A DNA stretch of 64,000 bases from Flagellimonas meridianipacifica (lineage in GTDB: Bacteria > Bacteroidota > Bacteroidia > Flavobacteriales > Flavobacteriaceae): the NCBI RefSeq assembly GCF_003001695.1, contig NZ_PVYX01000002.1, positions 868,001 through 932,000 on the forward strand. Direction: 5' to 3'. The translations under genes were made by a program, and so were the position numbers. The notes under the pieces were generated by a model. That model saw only the letters and a program-made list of their open reading frames with translations. It did not search any database and was not told the origin of the DNA. Shown here in pieces: positions 37,276 through 46,443 of this stretch (positions are counted from its first letter, which is position 1; the number at the start of each line of letters is the position of its first letter).

Positions 37276-37304
37276 AAAAAACAGTTAGGCCTTTTTTTCC
37301 TAAC
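37276..37304 (-). terminator. Terminator of the gap gene
   Basis: Stem GTTAGG (37284-37289) and CCTAAC (37299-37304) with a 9-base A-rich loop. On the minus strand it is followed by TGTTTTTTGATTTTT. It lies 14 bp after the stop. Confidence 0.72.
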
Positions 37305-37317
37305 CCCTAAAGAATGT

Positions 37318-38766
37318 TTAGTAATACGTATACCTTCTTACCTTAGAAATGTACTTCGCCAACCTGATTACTTGATGCGAATACCCATATTCGTTGTCGT
37401 ACCAGATATAGAGAACCAAGCTTTTACCATCTGCAGAGACCAAGGTAGCCTTACTGTCATAAATAGAAGGTGCGGAGGCTCCCACGATATCTGAAGAAAC
37501 CAATTCATTGCTCAAGGAATACTTAATCTGTTCCACTAAATCTCCCTCCAAGGCGTATTTTTTAAGAATGGTGTTTACGCTGTCAATTGAAGTTTTGGTT
37601 TTTACCTCCAGATTCAAAATAGCCAATGAGCCGTTGGGTACCGGCACTCGAATTGCATTTGACGTAAGCTTACCCTTTAATCCAGGCAAAGCTTTTGCCA
37701 CGGCAGCTCCAGCTCCTGTTTCGGTAATGACCATGTTAAGCGCGGCAGCACGCCCTCTTCGATATTTCTTGTGCATGTTGTCCACAAGGTTTTGATCATT
37801 AGTATAGGCATGGATGGTTTCAATATGCCCTTTTTTGATGCCCAAAGAATCCTCGATGACCTTTAATATGGGGGTAATGGCATTGGTAGTGCAAGAAGCT
37901 GCGGAATAGATTTTCGTTTTATCAGGATCAAATTCCTTTTGGTTGACCCCATGAACTATGTTGGGTACCTCTTTTCCCGGAGCCGTGAGCAAGACTCTTC
38001 CAGCGCCTTTGGCTTCCAAATGTCTTGACAAAGCGGCCATATCTCTAAATGCTCCCGTATTATCAATAATCAAGGCGTTGTAGATACTGTATTTGGTATA
38101 ATCTATGCTTTCAGGGGTATCTGCACTAATAAACTTCACCGTGGTCCCATTTATGATAAGGGCTTCGTTTTCAGCATCCACATCCACCGTTCCCATAAAC
38201 TGACCGTGCACTGAGTCTGTCTTAAGCAAAGCAGCTCTTTTTTCAAGAACTTCCTCTGACAAAGCACCTCTAACCACAACCGCCCTTAACCGAAGCTGAC
38301 TACCACGGCCCGTTTTGGTCATGAGCTCCCTAGCCACTAAACGCCCGATTCTTCCAAAACCATATAAAACTACATCTTTGGGCTTAATCTCCTTGGAAGC
38401 TTGAGCATCCTTTAATTTATCAAGTACAAATGCCTTTACGTTAAGATGTGTGTTTTCATCAGAGTGATATTCGTAAGTCAGTTTTCCAATATCCAACTTG
38501 GCAGGAGGGAGGTTAATATCATTTATGGCTCTTAAGATTTCAACCGAATCAAAAATGGATATGGGTTTTTGTACAAATTCTCCAGCATATTCATGCAGAT
38601 TAATGATGTCACTTACATTCTTGTCAATAATCTGATTTTTGAAAAGTACGACCTCTATGGCTTTGTCATACCAAAGGTCGCTGATGATTTTAATGAATTC
38701 TGTTGTAGCTTTTCTTCTATCGGCCTGAAAGGCAAGTTCTTTTTCGTAGGAACGGATGTCGCTCAT
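37318..38766 (-). CDS. gap: Glyceraldehyde-3-phosphate dehydrogenase with N-terminal extension
   Basis: The 482-residue product has the GAPDH core: Rossmann YGFGRIGR (135-142), catalytic Cys292 in AASCTTNAITP, and the late WYDNEYGYSHQV. Compared with the usual 330-residue enzyme it has about 130 extra N-terminal residues, helical and without a recognised motif. Such extended GAPDHs occur in Bacteroidota. Cofactor preference and glycolytic versus gluconeogenic role cannot be read directly. The -7 box TAATTTTG upstream suggests its own promoter. Confidence 0.93.
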   Translation of the reverse strand: MSDIRSYEKELAFQADRRKATTEFIKIISDLWYDKAIEVVLFKNQIIDKNVSDIINLHEYAGEFVQKPISIFDSVEILRAINDINLPPAKLDIGKLTYEYHSDENTHLNVKAFVLDKLKDAQASKEIKPKDVVLYGFGRIGRLVARELMTKTGRGSQLRLRAVVVRGALSEEVLEKRAALLKTDSVHGQFMGTVDVDAENEALIINGTTVKFISADTPESIDYTKYSIYNALIIDNTGAFRDMAALSRHLEAKGAGRVLLTAPGKEVPNIVHGVNQKEFDPDKTKIYSAASCTTNAITPILKVIEDSLGIKKGHIETIHAYTNDQNLVDNMHKKYRRGRAAALNMVITETGAGAAVAKALPGLKGKLTSNAIRVPVPNGSLAILNLEVKTKTSIDSVNTILKKYALEGDLVEQIKYSLSNELVSSDIVGASAPSIYDSKATLVSADGKSLVLYIWYDNEYGYSHQVIRLAKYISKVRRYTYY

Positions 38767-38795
38767 CTTTAGGTTGTGTATTTAGAAATTTTCGG

Positions 38796-38803
38796 CAAAA
38801 TTA
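38796..38803 (-). promoter_or_regulatory. Putative -7 box of gap
   Basis: On the minus strand this reads TAATTTTG, an exact TAnnTTTG match 29 bases before the ATG. The -33 region is only weakly TTG-like. Confidence 0.5.
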
Positions 38804-38839
38804 GATATTTCAAACGTTTTCGTGAAACCTTTTTTCCAT

Positions 38840-38863
38840 AAAAAAACACCCAAAAAAGGGTGT
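38840..38863 (-). terminator. Terminator of the HtrA gene
   Basis: Stem ACACCC (38846-38851) and GGGTGT (38858-38863) with a 6-base loop, followed on the minus strand by TTTTTT. It starts 25 bp after the stop at 38889. Confidence 0.85.
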
Positions 38864-38888
38864 CTTTTTATTTGTATTTTTTTAATGC

Positions 38889-40283
38889 CTATTGCAAAAT
38901 CAAACGTTCTTTTTCACCATTTTTGTTTATCATGGTGAAACTGGTTCGTCCATATCTGGATATTTCACTGAATACTTCTTTGGCATCATCGATATTTGTT
39001 ATTTCCTTACCATCCACCTCGGTGATAACTTTGTCCCTTAAGTCATATCTGCTGTAACCTTCGGGGACATCAATTATTTTTACACCCTCCTTCACACCAA
39101 ATTCTTTTACATCTTCTTTGGAAAGGTTCTTAACCGTAAAATAGGTCACGGGCAGTGTAATAATCTCTTGCTTTTTTAGTCGCACACTTTTGGTAAGCCG
39201 TTGCCCATTTCTATCCACCATAACTTCTATAACATCCCCTGGTCTTTTGGAAGAAATATACCCAGTCAGTTCAGAAAACTTGCGCACCAAAATGTTATCA
39301 ACTTTTTTAATGACATCTCCTTCTTTTAATCCAGCTTCAGAAGCACCAGATTCTTCTGTTATTTCGGAAATATACACGCCTTCAATTTCTTCGAGGCCCA
39401 ATTCAGTTGCGATTTCAGTATTCAAATCACCTCCTCTAATACCCAAAAGACCTCTTTGTACGTTACCAAACTCCATTAAATCCTCAATCACTTTTTTAGC
39501 AATATTACTGGGTACCGCAAAAGCGTAGCCAACATAAGAACCTGTTTGTGAGGTTATTGCAGTGTTGATACCAATCAAATCTCCATTAGTGTTTACAAGT
39601 GCGCCTCCACTGTTTCCTGGATTGACGGCTGCATCGGTTTGGATAAACGACTGTCCTCTTCCCAAAGAACGTGCTTTTGCACTTACAATTCCCGCAGTAA
39701 CGGTAGAGGTCAAGCTAAACGGATTTCCCACAGCAAGCACCCATTCGCCCACCTTGGCATTATCAGAATCACCAAAGGCAAGATAGGGCAGAGCTTCATC
39801 AGCGTTGATTTTTAGCAAAGCAATATCGGAGTCTTTATCGGCTCCAATTACTTTGGCCTCATATGTTTTCTTGTTGTTCAGGGTAACCTCAAGTTGACTT
39901 GCGTTGGCAATAACATGATTGTTGGTTACGATAAAACCGTCAGGAGAGATGATTACTCCAGAACCCGTTCCTATTTGGGGAGTCTGCTTTCTTTCAAATC
40001 CGTAGAAAAAATCGGAGAGACTGTTCCCGGAGCCCTTGCTAATGGTCAAGTTTTTTACGTGTACCACCGAGTTCACCGTTTTTTCTGCCGCAAGGGTAAA
40101 ATCAACTTCATTTATTCCTGCACCTTTAGGTGAGGTACTTAAACTACTTGTACTGATAAAAGGGGTCCCTTGTGTGTTCTCAACTATTTTATACGTGTCT
40201 TTTTCAAAAAATATTATGTACGTCCCTAAAGTAATTGCTCCTGCAAATAGGGAAACCAAAAATAAACCTGCAATTTTCTTCAT
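38889..40283 (-). CDS. degP: DegP/HtrA-type periplasmic serine protease with two PDZ domains
   Basis: The 464-residue product has an N-terminal hydrophobic segment (about 7-25) for export or anchoring. The trypsin-like domain carries His123 (NNHV), Asp153 (DSDIALL) and Ser225 (NPGNSGG). Two PDZ domains follow at about 275-360 and 370-460. HtrA proteases degrade or refold misfolded envelope proteins. The sequence ends with the second PDZ domain and no other module. It is probably transcribed alone, with TAATTTTG upstream and its own terminator. Confidence 0.96.
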   Translation of the reverse strand: MKKIAGLFLVSLFAGAITLGTYIIFFEKDTYKIVENTQGTPFISTSSLSTSPKGAGINEVDFTLAAEKTVNSVVHVKNLTISKGSGNSLSDFFYGFERKQTPQIGTGSGVIISPDGFIVTNNHVIANASQLEVTLNNKKTYEAKVIGADKDSDIALLKINADEALPYLAFGDSDNAKVGEWVLAVGNPFSLTSTVTAGIVSAKARSLGRGQSFIQTDAAVNPGNSGGALVNTNGDLIGINTAITSQTGSYVGYAFAVPSNIAKKVIEDLMEFGNVQRGLLGIRGGDLNTEIATELGLEEIEGVYISEITEESGASEAGLKEGDVIKKVDNILVRKFSELTGYISSKRPGDVIEVMVDRNGQRLTKSVRLKKQEIITLPVTYFTVKNLSKEDVKEFGVKEGVKIIDVPEGYSRYDLRDKVITEVDGKEITNIDDAKEVFSEISRYGRTSFTMINKNGEKERLILQ

Positions 40284-40314
40284 AATTCAATAAATATTTA
40301 ACATTTGGCTTTAA

Positions 40315-40322
40315 CAAAATTA
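40315..40322 (-). promoter_or_regulatory. Putative -7 box of the HtrA gene
   Basis: On the minus strand this reads TAATTTTG, an exact TAnnTTTG match 31 bases before the ATG at 40283. I see no sigma-E-like element. Confidence 0.5.
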
Positions 40323-40392
40323 AATTAATTCACTTTTGAGTTGACCGGTTTAACTCCCTTTTAACTACAAAAATTTCCCTAAAGAAATGCCC

Positions 40393-40400
40393 TATATTTG
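40393..40400 (+). promoter_or_regulatory. Putative -7 box of dapF
   Basis: TATATTTG matches TAnnTTTG exactly, 17 bases before the ATG at 40418. Transcription should begin close to 40407, which excludes the TTG at 40406 as a useful start. Confidence 0.55.
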
Positions 40401-40417
40401 TTCTTTTGAACGCAAGT

Positions 40418-41191
40418 ATGAAGGCCGAATTTTATAAATATCAAGGAACCGGTAATGACTTTGTCATGATAGACAATCGTCAAGACATTTTCCCCAAAAA
40501 CAATACCAAGCTTATAAGCCAACTTTGCGATAGGAGATTTGGTATAGGGGCTGATGGTCTTATCCTTTTGGAAAATGACAAATTGTCCGATTTCATAATG
40601 GTATACTATAATTCAGATGGAAGCCAGAGCCTTTGTGGCAATGGTGGGCGTTGTGCCGTGGCTTTTGCGCACTTTTTGGGCATGATTGATAAAGAAACCT
40701 CTTTTAACGCTATTGATGGTTTGCACTATGCTTCCATTGACGGAGATATCGTCAATCTTAAGATGGGGAATGTTGATGAGGTAAAGGAAAAACCTACCTA
40801 CAGTTTTTTGGATACAGGGTCGCCGCATCATGTACAGATTGTGGAGGATTTGGAAGAGGTTGATGTTAAAAGGGTAGGAGCCAAACTCAGATATGGTATG
40901 TATGGCAAAACGGGAAGTAATATCAACTTCGTTTCAGAATCAAAGGATGGTGCCTTTAATGCCCGCACATATGAACGTGGTGTTGAGGATGAGACCCTCT
41001 CATGTGGGACTGGGGTGACCGCTGTTGCCATTGCGATGCACAAAATGGGGAAAACAGAATCGAATACGGTATTTATAAATATGCCCGGAGGAAAATTGAC
41101 GGTGAGTTTTGATACGCAAAATGGGTCTTACTCCAATATTTTTCTAAAAGGTCCCGCAAAACAGGTATTTAAAGGAGAAGTGGAATGGTAA
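40418..41191 (+). CDS. dapF: Diaminopimelate epimerase
   Basis: The 257-residue enzyme converts LL- to meso-diaminopimelate for peptidoglycan and lysine synthesis. Both catalytic cysteines are present: Cys73 in SLCGNGGRC and Cys196 in TLSCGTGV. The N-terminal YKYQGTGNDFVMID is canonical, so the start is the ATG at 40418. Its end overlaps the next gene's ATG by 7 bp, and three genes (dapF, GNAT, mltG) overlap serially, implying translational coupling. Confidence 0.97.
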   Translation: MKAEFYKYQGTGNDFVMIDNRQDIFPKNNTKLISQLCDRRFGIGADGLILLENDKLSDFIMVYYNSDGSQSLCGNGGRCAVAFAHFLGMIDKETSFNAIDGLHYASIDGDIVNLKMGNVDEVKEKPTYSFLDTGSPHHVQIVEDLEEVDVKRVGAKLRYGMYGKTGSNINFVSESKDGAFNARTYERGVEDETLSCGTGVTAVAIAMHKMGKTESNTVFINMPGGKLTVSFDTQNGSYSNIFLKGPAKQVFKGEVEW

Positions 41192-41718
41192 ACTTGAAGG
41201 GAACCCGAATTAAACTTAGGGCGCTTGAGCCTTCGGACCTCGATTTTCTCTATCAGCTGGAAAACGACACCTCCATCTGGGAAATCAGTGGTACTACCAA
41301 ACCATATTCGAAAAAGGTTCTACAGTCTTACCTAGAAAACGCCCATCTGGATATTTATGAGGTGAAGCAGTTGAGGTTGTGCATATGTGATGCAGATGAT
41401 GTTTGTTTGGGTTTGATTGATTTGTTTGATTTTGACCCAAAAAATGCAAGAGCCGGTATAGGCATTGTCATTTCAAATCCAGAAAATAGAAACAAGGGGA
41501 TTGGGGCAGAAGCTATTTCGCTTTTTTGTGAGTATGCTTTTTCAACGCTCCATCTGCATCAGATTTACGCCAACATCTTGGAGGATAACAAAAGGAGTAT
41601 CAATCTATTCACCAAGCTCGGGTTTGAAGTCATTGGAACTAAAAAAGGATGGGTACGAACACGTGAAGGCTTTAAAAATGAAATCATGTACCAAAAATTG
41701 AATCCTTATGTACATTAA
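41185..41718 (+). CDS. RimJ/RimL-type GNAT acetyltransferase
   Basis: The 177-residue product has the RimL-like layout: LKGTRIKLRALEPSDLDFLY N-terminus, AGIGIVISNPENRNKGIGAEA as the acetyl-CoA site (about 92-112) and the strand FTKLGFEVIGTKKGWVRT. Family members acetylate N-termini or small molecules, and the acceptor is unknown. It overlaps dapF by 7 bp and mltG by 11 bp, a tight coupling that hints at a wall-related substrate without proving it. Confidence 0.9.
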   Translation: MVNLKGTRIKLRALEPSDLDFLYQLENDTSIWEISGTTKPYSKKVLQSYLENAHLDIYEVKQLRLCICDADDVCLGLIDLFDFDPKNARAGIGIVISNPENRNKGIGAEAISLFCEYAFSTLHLHQIYANILEDNKRSINLFTKLGFEVIGTKKGWVRTREGFKNEIMYQKLNPYVH

Positions 41719-42751
41719 AAAAATACTTTGGGCAGTAGCCATTCTTGGCTTGGTTATCTGTGGTTTTGTTGTTTATCAAATTTACTCTGCCATTTTCAGC
41801 CCTAATACCCAGTTCAATAATGAAACGGCTTATGTTTTCATTCCCACGGATGCTACATTCTCTGAGGTGACTCAGCAATTGGAACCTCTATTGAAGGATA
41901 TAACTTCTTTCGAAGCAGTGGCAAAGCGCAAAGGGTATTTGGATAATATTAAAGGAGGAAAATTCCCATTGACACCAGGAATGAACAACAATGAGATTAT
42001 CAATTCCCTAAGAAGCAATAATACTCCGGTACGTGTTTCTTTCAATAACCAAGAATCTCTTGCTTCTTTAGCAGGAAGAATAAGTGTGCAATTGGAGGCA
42101 GACAGCGTTCAATTGTACAATACTTTCAACAATTCAGCATTTTTAAACGAAAATGGGTTTTCGGACGACACCAAGTTAGCCATGTATCTTCCAAATACGT
42201 ATGAGTTTTTCTGGAATACCTCGGCGGAAGGCTTCCGGGATAGAATGTTGGCGGAATATCAAAAGTTTTGGAACAAGGACCGTGTTGATAAGGCCAATTC
42301 CCAGAAACTAACCCCCTTACAAGTTATTTCCTTAGCTTCCATAGTTCAAAAAGAAACAGCCAAGGTGGATGAACGACCCAGGGTGGCAGGAGTATACCTG
42401 AATCGTATTGAAAAGGGAATTCTGCTACAGGCAGACCCTACCGTTATCTATGCCATAAAAAAGGAAACAGGAAATTATGATACAATTATCAAGCGTGTCT
42501 TATATCGGGATTTAGAAATTAACTCCCCTTACAATACCTATAAATATAAAGGTATACCCCCTGGACCTATTGCTATGCCAGATATTTCTTCCATTGATGC
42601 GGTCTTGAATCGTGAAAAACATGACTATCTCTTCTTTGTTGCCGATGTTTCGAACTTTGGATACCATAAGTTCGCCGAAACTTTAGCGCAACACAACCGG
42701 AATAAGGCTCAATACATTCGTTGGCTAAATGCCCAAAAAACCTACCGCTAG
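41708..42751 (+). CDS. mltG: Endolytic peptidoglycan transglycosylase MltG
   Basis: The 347-residue inner-membrane protein has one TM helix (about 5-25) and a YceG-like periplasmic domain. The catalytic Glu216 lies in SIVQKETAKVDE, followed by ERPRVAGVYLNRI, LQADPTVIYA and the NTYKYKGIPPGPIAMP motif. MltG cleaves nascent glycan strands and sets their length. It is the third gene of the dapF-GNAT-mltG set, overlapping the preceding gene by 11 bp. Confidence 0.96.
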   Translation: MYIKKILWAVAILGLVICGFVVYQIYSAIFSPNTQFNNETAYVFIPTDATFSEVTQQLEPLLKDITSFEAVAKRKGYLDNIKGGKFPLTPGMNNNEIINSLRSNNTPVRVSFNNQESLASLAGRISVQLEADSVQLYNTFNNSAFLNENGFSDDTKLAMYLPNTYEFFWNTSAEGFRDRMLAEYQKFWNKDRVDKANSQKLTPLQVISLASIVQKETAKVDERPRVAGVYLNRIEKGILLQADPTVIYAIKKETGNYDTIIKRVLYRDLEINSPYNTYKYKGIPPGPIAMPDISSIDAVLNREKHDYLFFVADVSNFGYHKFAETLAQHNRNKAQYIRWLNAQKTYR

Positions 42752-42910
42752 TACTCTTCACCGTTAATTTTCAACGATTTAACGTTATTTAGGGCCGATT
42801 TATGAAAATATTAGGAGCTTTAACCTTGTTAACAAAAAGTCTCCCACTATATTTGCCGGCCAAAATAAAATTTCGGTGCGTTAAGCATTGAAATCTTAAA
42901 TATGTAAATT

Positions 42911-43552
42911 ATGAAAAGATGGATTAGTTTTATTTTGCATCTTGCCATGATTGTCATTTTAACGAGTTTCGGCTCGTACTCGGTAACCAAGAAGGAATTC
43001 CCCAAAGTTCCTGACAACCTCCGAGTGACACTAGAAACTGAACCTACGGTTTCCAGCGAATTTGATTCGATAAGGGAAACTGCTATTGCTCCGCCCTTTT
43101 TGGGCAAATCGTACAACGGCTTCAAAGAAGCCTTGGCTTTTAAAGAGTCTCAAGGACGCTACCAAGTAGTTAATACTTTGGGATATCTTGGAAAGTACCA
43201 ATTTGGACGAAGCACTTTGAAATTGATGGGTGTATATGACACCGACGATTTTTTGAATAACGCCTCACTTCAGGAAAGGGTTTTTGAAGTAAATGTGGCC
43301 CGGAACAAATGGATTTTGAGAAGGGACATTAAGCGGTTTAATGGTAAGCGCATCCGTGGCATCGAAATAACGGAATCGGGTATCATAGCAGCAGCTCACT
43401 TAGCGGGCGCAGGTAATGTGAAAAAGTACCTGAGGTCCTATGGTAAAAAGGATGTTGCCGACGCTTATGGAACTACAATTTCCTATTACATGAAGAGATT
43501 TGGAGGTTATGATGTTTCAGAGATTCATCAAAAACGTAACGCGAAAGTTTAA
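42911..43552 (+). CDS. Exported lysozyme-like (lytic transglycosylase fold) protein
   Basis: The 213-residue product has an N-terminal signal or anchor (about 1-22). A lysozyme-like domain spans about 70-200: ALAFKESQGRYQVVN places a candidate catalytic Glu in the FKESQG motif, followed by LGYLGKYQFGRSTLKLMG, a pattern shared with transglycosylase and phage-lysozyme folds. I infer a role in cutting or sensing peptidoglycan, fitting the dapF-mltG neighbourhood, but activity is not certain. A terminator follows. Confidence 0.8.
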   Translation: MKRWISFILHLAMIVILTSFGSYSVTKKEFPKVPDNLRVTLETEPTVSSEFDSIRETAIAPPFLGKSYNGFKEALAFKESQGRYQVVNTLGYLGKYQFGRSTLKLMGVYDTDDFLNNASLQERVFEVNVARNKWILRRDIKRFNGKRIRGIEITESGIIAAAHLAGAGNVKKYLRSYGKKDVADAYGTTISYYMKRFGGYDVSEIHQKRNAKV

Positions 43553-43579
43553 AACAAAAGCGTTCTTACAAATAGAGAT

Positions 43580-43610
43580 AACCCGGTTTCAATTTTGATT
43601 CCGGGTTTTT
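43580..43610 (+). terminator. Terminator between convergent lysozyme-like and methylase genes
   Basis: Stem AACCCGG (43580-43586) and CCGGGTT (43601-43607), extended by inner TCAA/TTGA pairing, followed by a T-tract. It abuts the stop codon of the minus-strand methylase gene; the T-tract on that strand is weak, so it mainly serves the plus-strand gene. Confidence 0.82.
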
Positions 43611-44345
43611 TTATGCCTGAATAATGAAAATGGTGGGTCTTTTGTTCAAATCTATCGTCAATTCCTTCCATTCATGAACACTTTTTGTTTGGATAAATTC
43701 CGTGGGTAAGGTAATATCCGTAGCTATGCAAAGCCGTGTACTTTTTTGAAGGGTTTTGGTAAGTTCCGATAACAGTTTGTCATTCCTATAGGGAGTTTCC
43801 ATAAATATTTGGGATTGCCCTGTTTCTCGAGAAAGGCGTTCCAGTCTTTTTATCATGGCTTTGCGTTCCGGGACTTCAATGGGCAGATATCCATTAAATG
43901 CAAAGTTTTGCCCATTCATACCACTTGACATCATTGCCATCAAAATAGAGGATGGTCCTACCAGCGGAACCACTTGAATTCGTTTCTCGTGTGCGATTCG
44001 CACTACATCCGCACCTGGGTCGGCAATTCCGGGACAACCTGCTTCAGATAACACACCTACATCATCCCCATGAATACAAGGGTCTAAAAATGAAGGGATA
44101 ACAGCGGGGTCCGTGTATTTATTGATAGTCTCTATTTCTATATCTCCTTGGGATTTTCCTGGGCTTACCTTTTTGATGAACCTTCGAGCGGTTTTTTCAT
44201 TCTCAACAATATAGTAGTCTATATTTTCAATGGTCCTTTTGATGGAAATGGGCAGCACTTCCAAAGGAGCATTGTCCCCCAAGGTGGTAGGTATTAAATA
44301 GACCTTCCCGGCGACCAAACTCGGACTGGGCTTGTTTTCCTCCAT
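43611..44345 (-). CDS. RsmI-like tetrapyrrole-methylase-fold SAM-dependent methyltransferase
   Basis: The 244-residue product shows the tetrapyrrole/RsmI methylase fold: KVYLIPTTLGDNAPLEVLP, DYYIVENEKTARRFI, VGVLSEAGCPGIADPGADVV, VVPLVGPSSILMAMMSSGM and IFMETPYRNDKLL. It resembles the 16S rRNA C1402 ribose methylase RsmI, but it is a divergent Bacteroidota-type member and the target is uncertain. The start is the ATG at 44345, 1 bp after the upstream stop; a TTG at 44354 overlaps that gene. Confidence 0.88.
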   Translation of the reverse strand: MEENKPSPSLVAGKVYLIPTTLGDNAPLEVLPISIKRTIENIDYYIVENEKTARRFIKKVSPGKSQGDIEIETINKYTDPAVIPSFLDPCIHGDDVGVLSEAGCPGIADPGADVVRIAHEKRIQVVPLVGPSSILMAMMSSGMNGQNFAFNGYLPIEVPERKAMIKRLERLSRETGQSQIFMETPYRNDKLLSELTKTLQKSTRLCIATDITLPTEFIQTKSVHEWKELTIDLNKRPTIFIIQA

Positions 44346-44346
44346 T

Positions 44347-44799
44347 TCAATCAAGTTTTTTTATGATTTCTTCGCAAGCTGACTCTATGAGCTGATACAC
44401 TTTCTCAAAACCATCATCACCTCCGTAGTATGGGTCTGGGACTTCTTGGGGACCACTTTTCAATTCACTCAAAAGCAACTTTACCTTTTTTGCTTGATGC
44501 TCCGCAGTGGCCAAACCAAGAACGTTAGAAAAATTGCTTTTATCCATAACGTAAATGTGGTCAAACTCATCAAAATCAACAACAGAAAATTTTCGACATC
44601 TTTGATGGCCAATATCTAGACCATGGGTTTTGGCAACAGCAATTGAACGGGGGTCTGGTGGATGTCCAACATGATATCCAGCGGTTCCGGCCGAATCCAC
44701 AAATACTTTTTCATTATCTACTTTGGATGCTAGAATGCCTTCGGCCAATGGTGACCTGCAAATGTTTCCGAGGCAGACCATTAGGACCTTGGTTTTCAT
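44347..44799 (-). CDS. Low-molecular-weight protein tyrosine phosphatase
   Basis: The 150-residue product has the P-loop CLGNICRS with Cys9 and Arg15, and the general-acid DPYYGG motif near residue 118. Bacterial members dephosphorylate tyrosine kinases of exopolysaccharide export or other phosphotyrosine or phosphoarginine proteins. No capsule genes are adjacent. It lies between dnaA (16 bp upstream) and the RsmI-like gene (1 bp downstream) on one strand. Confidence 0.94.
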   Translation of the reverse strand: MKTKVLMVCLGNICRSPLAEGILASKVDNEKVFVDSAGTAGYHVGHPPDPRSIAVAKTHGLDIGHQRCRKFSVVDFDEFDHIYVMDKSNFSNVLGLATAEHQAKKVKLLLSELKSGPQEVPDPYYGGDDGFEKVYQLIESACEEIIKKLD

Positions 44800-44815
44800 G
44801 AATTGGAGAAGTGAA

Positions 44816-46240
44816 TTAGGAGAACTTTTTGTTCAAGTCCTCAATATATTTTCTGAATTGTTTGTCGGTTTCGGCAAGATTATCCACGGTTTTACAGGCG
44901 TGTAGCACTGTAGCATGATCTCGCTTCCCAATTTGAGAACCGATACTGGCTAAGGAAGCTTTAGTGAACTTTTTTGCAAAGAACATGGCCAATTGTCGCG
45001 CCTGAACAATATGTCGTTTACGGGTTTTGGACTGAAGCGTGGCCACATCCATTTCAAAATAGTCCGATACTACTTTTTGGATATAGTCAATGGAAACTTC
45101 CCGTTTGGTGTTTTTTACAAACTTTTCCACCACTTGCTGGGCCAATTCCAAGGTAACCTCTCGTTTATTAAAGGAAGATTGTGCAATCAAAGAAATAATG
45201 GCTCCTTCCAACTCACGGATGTTGGTCTTGATATTTTTAGCAACATGGTCCACAATTTCCTCTGGCATCTCCACACCATCACGATAAAGCTTGTTTTTTA
45301 GTATGGAAACTCGAGTTTCGTAGTCTGGACTTTGCAATTCTGCTGAAAGTCCCCATTTAAAACGTGACAACAAGCGTTGCTCAATATCCTGCATATCTAC
45401 TGGTGCCTTGTCCGATGTGAGAATAACTTGTTTCCCGTTTTGGTGCAAATGATTGAAAATATGGAAGAATACATCCTGTGTTCCAGATTTTCCAGAAAGG
45501 AACTGAACGTCATCAATAATCAATACGTCTATCAACTGATAAAAATGGATGAAATCGTTCCGCGTATTCTTTTTTACGGACTCAATATATTGTTGAGTGA
45601 ATTTCTCTGCCGAAATGTAGAGAACCGTTTTTTCAGGATACTTATCTTTTATTTCGACCCCAATGGCATGGGCCAAGTGTGTTTTTCCCAAACCAACACC
45701 CCCAAAAACCAAAAGTGGGTTAAAGGACGTACCACCAGGTTTATTGGCAACTGCCATACCCGCGGAACGTGCCAATCTATTGGAATCGCCTTCCAAGAAA
45801 TTTTCAAAATTGTAGCTTGGGTTGAGCTGTGACTCAATTTTGATATTTCGAATACCTGGAATGACAAATGGATTTTTTAATTCAGGACTTTTGGAAGTTA
45901 TGGGCACATCCAGTTCCTGAGGTGCCATGGCTGTTCTATTTGAACTTGGAATCTGCTCAGTGAAAGGTTCCTTATTGCCATATTTATTTTCCATCTTTAT
46001 AATGTAGATGAGTTTGGCATTTTTTCCCAATTCTTTGGTAAGCGCAACTTTAAGAAGCTTCACATAATGTTCTTCAAGCCATTCATAGAAAAACTTACTG
46101 GGTACCTGAATGCTCAGTGCATTATCTGTTAACCTGATAGGCTTAATAGGTTCAAACCATGTTTTGAATGCCTGCGGTTGGATATTATCCTTGATAAAAG
46201 CCAAACATTTGTTCCATACGGAATTTGCAGTAACACTCAT
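44816..46240 (-). CDS. dnaA: Chromosomal replication initiator DnaA
   Basis: The 474-residue initiator has domain I (1 to about 90), linker domain II, the AAA+ domain with GGVGLGKT (180-187), IIDD (Asp243-Asp244) and the sensor/arginine-finger segment SRFKWGL, and the C-terminal DNA-binding domain with the signature GKRDHATVLHACK. It binds DnaA boxes at oriC to open the duplex. No cluster of DnaA boxes is visible in the adjacent spacer, so oriC is probably elsewhere. Confidence 0.98.
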   Translation of the reverse strand: MSVTANSVWNKCLAFIKDNIQPQAFKTWFEPIKPIRLTDNALSIQVPSKFFYEWLEEHYVKLLKVALTKELGKNAKLIYIIKMENKYGNKEPFTEQIPSSNRTAMAPQELDVPITSKSPELKNPFVIPGIRNIKIESQLNPSYNFENFLEGDSNRLARSAGMAVANKPGGTSFNPLLVFGGVGLGKTHLAHAIGVEIKDKYPEKTVLYISAEKFTQQYIESVKKNTRNDFIHFYQLIDVLIIDDVQFLSGKSGTQDVFFHIFNHLHQNGKQVILTSDKAPVDMQDIEQRLLSRFKWGLSAELQSPDYETRVSILKNKLYRDGVEMPEEIVDHVAKNIKTNIRELEGAIISLIAQSSFNKREVTLELAQQVVEKFVKNTKREVSIDYIQKVVSDYFEMDVATLQSKTRKRHIVQARQLAMFFAKKFTKASLASIGSQIGKRDHATVLHACKTVDNLAETDKQFRKYIEDLNKKFS

Positions 46241-46443
46241 AAAAGTTTTTCCTTGTTTGTTGGTTAGCTAAATTTCTAATTTGCTAAGAGCATCTAGGGT
46301 TTAAAGATGCTCGTTGGATGCGACAAATATGTGAACAATCTTTTTAAAAAAAAAATCAAATTCCAGTTGAAAGTTTTGTTTTTTTTTCGCATGTTTCCTC
46401 AATGTTAACCAAGCCTCTAAATATAAAATTTTTCGCTTAATAT

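Noticed and set aside
46241..46443. Chromosomal origin next to dnaA
   Set aside because: No cluster of TTATCCACA-like boxes or AT-rich unwinding array could be seen; single near matches fall inside coding sequence.
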